Below the pieces are notes generated by a model. The model did not search any database and had not been told where the DNA came from. It saw nothing but the letters and a program-made list of their open reading frames with translations. From contig DASVVJ010000057.1 in NCBI GenBank assembly GCA_036389955.1, positions 1 to 16,570 of the forward strand: a stretch of DNA of 16,570 nucleotides, written 5' to 3'. Each line of letters opens with the position of its first letter. The first letter of the stretch is position 1. Shown here in pieces: positions 15,218 to 16,570 of this stretch. The position numbers and the translations under genes were made by a program. This stretch comes from DATHBR01 sp036389955. GTDB taxonomy: Bacteria; Myxococcota; Myxococcia; Myxococcales; Myxococcaceae.

Positions 15218-16077
15218 GCCTTCCGTCTCTTCTCCTCGTCGACGACAGTGACGCCATCCTTGCGCTCGAGCGCGCCATTCTCTCCGGCCACTACTCGCTG
15301 AACACCGCGAGCAATGGCCGGGAAGCGCTCGAGAAGGTGGGGCGGCTGCAGCCAGCCGCCGTGTTGCTGGATCTGTCGATGCCGGAGATGGACGGGGACG
15401 AGGTGCTGCAGAAGATGAAGGCGGATCCGGCCACGTCCGACATCCCCGTCATCATCATCTCCTCGGAGAAGTCGCGGGCGGAGTCCTGCATCGGCATGGG
15501 TGCCGAGGCCTTTCTGGCCAAGCCCTTCCGGGCCGAGGAGCTGTTGGCGGCGGTGGCGTCGGCGATGGAGAACGCCCGGCGCCGCGCGCGCGTGGGCTCC
15601 ATGCTGGTGCTGCGCATGGTGGCTGGGGAGCAGGAGTTCGCCCTGCCACTGGACTCGGTGCGCGAGGTGCTGCTCCAGCCCGCGCTTCGGCCGCTGCCCG
15701 GGGGCCCCGCCTACCTCAGTGAGTACGTGGAGCTGCGCGGGGCGGCGGTGTGCGTGCTGGATGTGGCGCGAAGGCTGGGCCTGGAGCACCGCGTGCCGCT
15801 GCGCGAGCGCATGCTGGTCATCATCCAGATCGACGGCACGCCGCTGGCGCTGTGCGTGGACCGGGTGCAGGACCCCGAGGAGTTCCAGGCCACGGAGATC
15901 GACCGGCACGTGGGTGGGGCGGACCATGGCCTGCTGAAGGAAGGGCTCATCGGCATGCTGCGGGTGGGCGGCCACCGGGCGCTGCCGCTGCTGGATCCCA
16001 AGGTCTTCATCTCGCGCGGGCTGTTGCGAGAGCTGCCGGTGATGTTGAGGCAGGGGGGAGTGGGGCAGGGCGCATGA
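15214..16077 (+). CDS. Response regulator receiver-CheW fusion protein
   Basis: 287 residues from a GTG at 15214 inside the previous stop. Residues 3-122 are a receiver domain with D10-D11, D53 (L-D-L-S-M-P), S83 and K103-P104, so it looks phosphorylatable. After a short Arg-rich linker, residues about 128-270 form a CheW domain (V-A-G-E-Q-E-F-A-L-P-L-D-S-V-R-E-V, later L-R-G and L-L-D). The order is REC then CheW, the reverse of CheV, which is CheW then REC. The expected role is an adaptor linking receptors to CheA whose coupling is tuned by phosphorylation. It overlaps cheR by 4 bases (ATGA). The pair with a preceding CheY suggests at least two phosphoryl acceptors in this pathway. Confidence 0.9.
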   Translation: MSLPSLLLVDDSDAILALERAILSGHYSLNTASNGREALEKVGRLQPAAVLLDLSMPEMDGDEVLQKMKADPATSDIPVIIISSEKSRAESCIGMGAEAFLAKPFRAEELLAAVASAMENARRRARVGSMLVLRMVAGEQEFALPLDSVREVLLQPALRPLPGGPAYLSEYVELRGAAVCVLDVARRLGLEHRVPLRERMLVIIQIDGTPLALCVDRVQDPEEFQATEIDRHVGGADHGLLKEGLIGMLRVGGHRALPLLDPKVFISRGLLRELPVMLRQGGVGQGA

Positions 16078-16570
16078 CGGGGGGACTCGATCCGGTACTG
16101 GTCGCCCGGGCGCGGCAGCTGGTGTCCGAGTCCACGGGCTTCCGGGACGACGCCATCTCGCCCGAGTCGCTGGAGCGGGTGCTGCGCGCGGAGATCCTCC
16201 GGGGCCGTTCCGTGGCCGAGCTGCTGGGGGAGCTGCACCGGCCCGACAGCGAGTTCTCCGTGCAGGTGGTGCGCGCCACGCTGGTGGGAGAGACGTACTT
16301 CTTCCGCCACCCGGAGCACTTCCGGTTCATCGCCCGCGAGGGCATGCCGTCCATGCTGCGCCGCAACATGAAGCGGCTGCGGGGCTGGAGCGCCGGCTGC
16401 GCCACCGGCGAGGAGGCCTACTCGCTGGCGGCCTGTCTGCTGGCGTGCGGCCATCCGGGCCTCTCCGTGGAGGTGCTGGGGACGGACATCCACGAGGGCA
16501 GCCTGACGACGGCCCGGCGCGCCATCTACGGCGCCTGGTCCCGGCGCGACTCGGGCCCGCACCTGTTTCC
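16074..16570 (+). CDS. cheR: Chemotaxis methyltransferase CheR, 5' part
   Basis: 165 residues are visible and the frame runs off the window end. The N-terminal helical CheR domain (about 6-70) is followed by E-T-Y-F-F-R (73-78), W-S-A-G-C-A-T-G-E-E-A-Y-S (105-117), the S-adenosylmethionine pocket, and L-G-T-D-I (135-139). It methylates glutamates on chemoreceptors using SAM for adaptation. It has no own ribosome site beyond the coupled ATGA overlap with REC-CheW. Receptors, CheA and CheB are expected further downstream. No C-terminal TPR can be judged because the gene is cut. Confidence 0.95.
   Translation, partial: MTGGLDPVLVARARQLVSESTGFRDDAISPESLERVLRAEILRGRSVAELLGELHRPDSEFSVQVVRATLVGETYFFRHPEHFRFIAREGMPSMLRRNMKRLRGWSAGCATGEEAYSLAACLLACGHPGLSVEVLGTDIHEGSLTTARRAIYGAWSRRDSGPHLF

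Noticed and set aside
15148..15975. Minus-strand frame opposite the REC-CheW gene
   Set aside because: Antisense shadow; the plus strand has two clear receiver/CheW genes with coupled starts.
1..16570. CRISPR array, tRNA/rRNA genes, insertion sequences, phage genes
   Set aside because: No spaced short repeats, no cloverleaf ending in CCA, and no transposase or integrase motifs were seen on either strand.

Overview
The window looks like chromosomal DNA of a myxobacterium, most likely suborder Cystobacterineae (Myxococcus/Stigmatella/Archangium relatives). The grounds are very high G+C, strong third-position G/C bias, a cold-shock protein of the typical myxobacterial type, a divergent sucAB / InhA-type enoyl reductase arrangement, a chemosensory operon with a REC-CheW fusion, and a SitA-type lipoprotein toxin. 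Genus is inference only. No rRNA, tRNA, CRISPR array, transposase or phage gene was seen.

Layout. 1-1256 (+): 3' part of an Omp85-like outer-membrane barrel gene. It converges on 1321-3246 (-), a modular peptidoglycan hydrolase (GH73 glucosaminidase, two peptidoglycan-binding domains, a C-terminal domain with EF-hand-like loops and a Ser-Met-Gly-Cys motif), with a long hairpin between them. 3461-5157 (+): a two-gene toxin/immunity cassette, a lipoprotein with a SitA-like body and C-terminal HNH nuclease, then a SUKH (SMI1/KNR4) immunity protein overlapping it by 4 bases. 5170-5475 (+): DUF2277 gene. 5462-6823 (-): a diheme lipoprotein and a UPF0489 protein. 6941-9148 (+): secreted S9 dipeptidyl-peptidase-IV-like enzyme. 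9273-9476 (-): cold-shock protein with its own terminator. 9613-13699 (-): sucA-sucB, the E1 and E2 subunits of 2-oxoglutarate dehydrogenase. 13845-14687 (+): NADH-dependent enoyl-ACP reductase of InhA/FabI type. 14834-16570 (+): response regulator, REC-CheW fusion and the start of cheR, all overlapping by 4 bases.

How they fit together. sucAB and fabI are central metabolism and fatty-acid synthesis housekeeping genes on a divergent promoter region. The last three genes are the head of a chemotaxis-like signalling operon that continues off the window. The most interesting unit is 3461-5157. Its lipoprotein body matches what I recall of the SitA5-type (TIGR02269) family of M. xanthus, which are polymorphic toxins passed between kin by TraA/TraB-dependent outer-membrane exchange. 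Here the warhead is an HNH nuclease with a SUKH antidote, and base composition drops sharply exactly at the nuclease tip and the immunity gene, as expected for a swapped toxin module.
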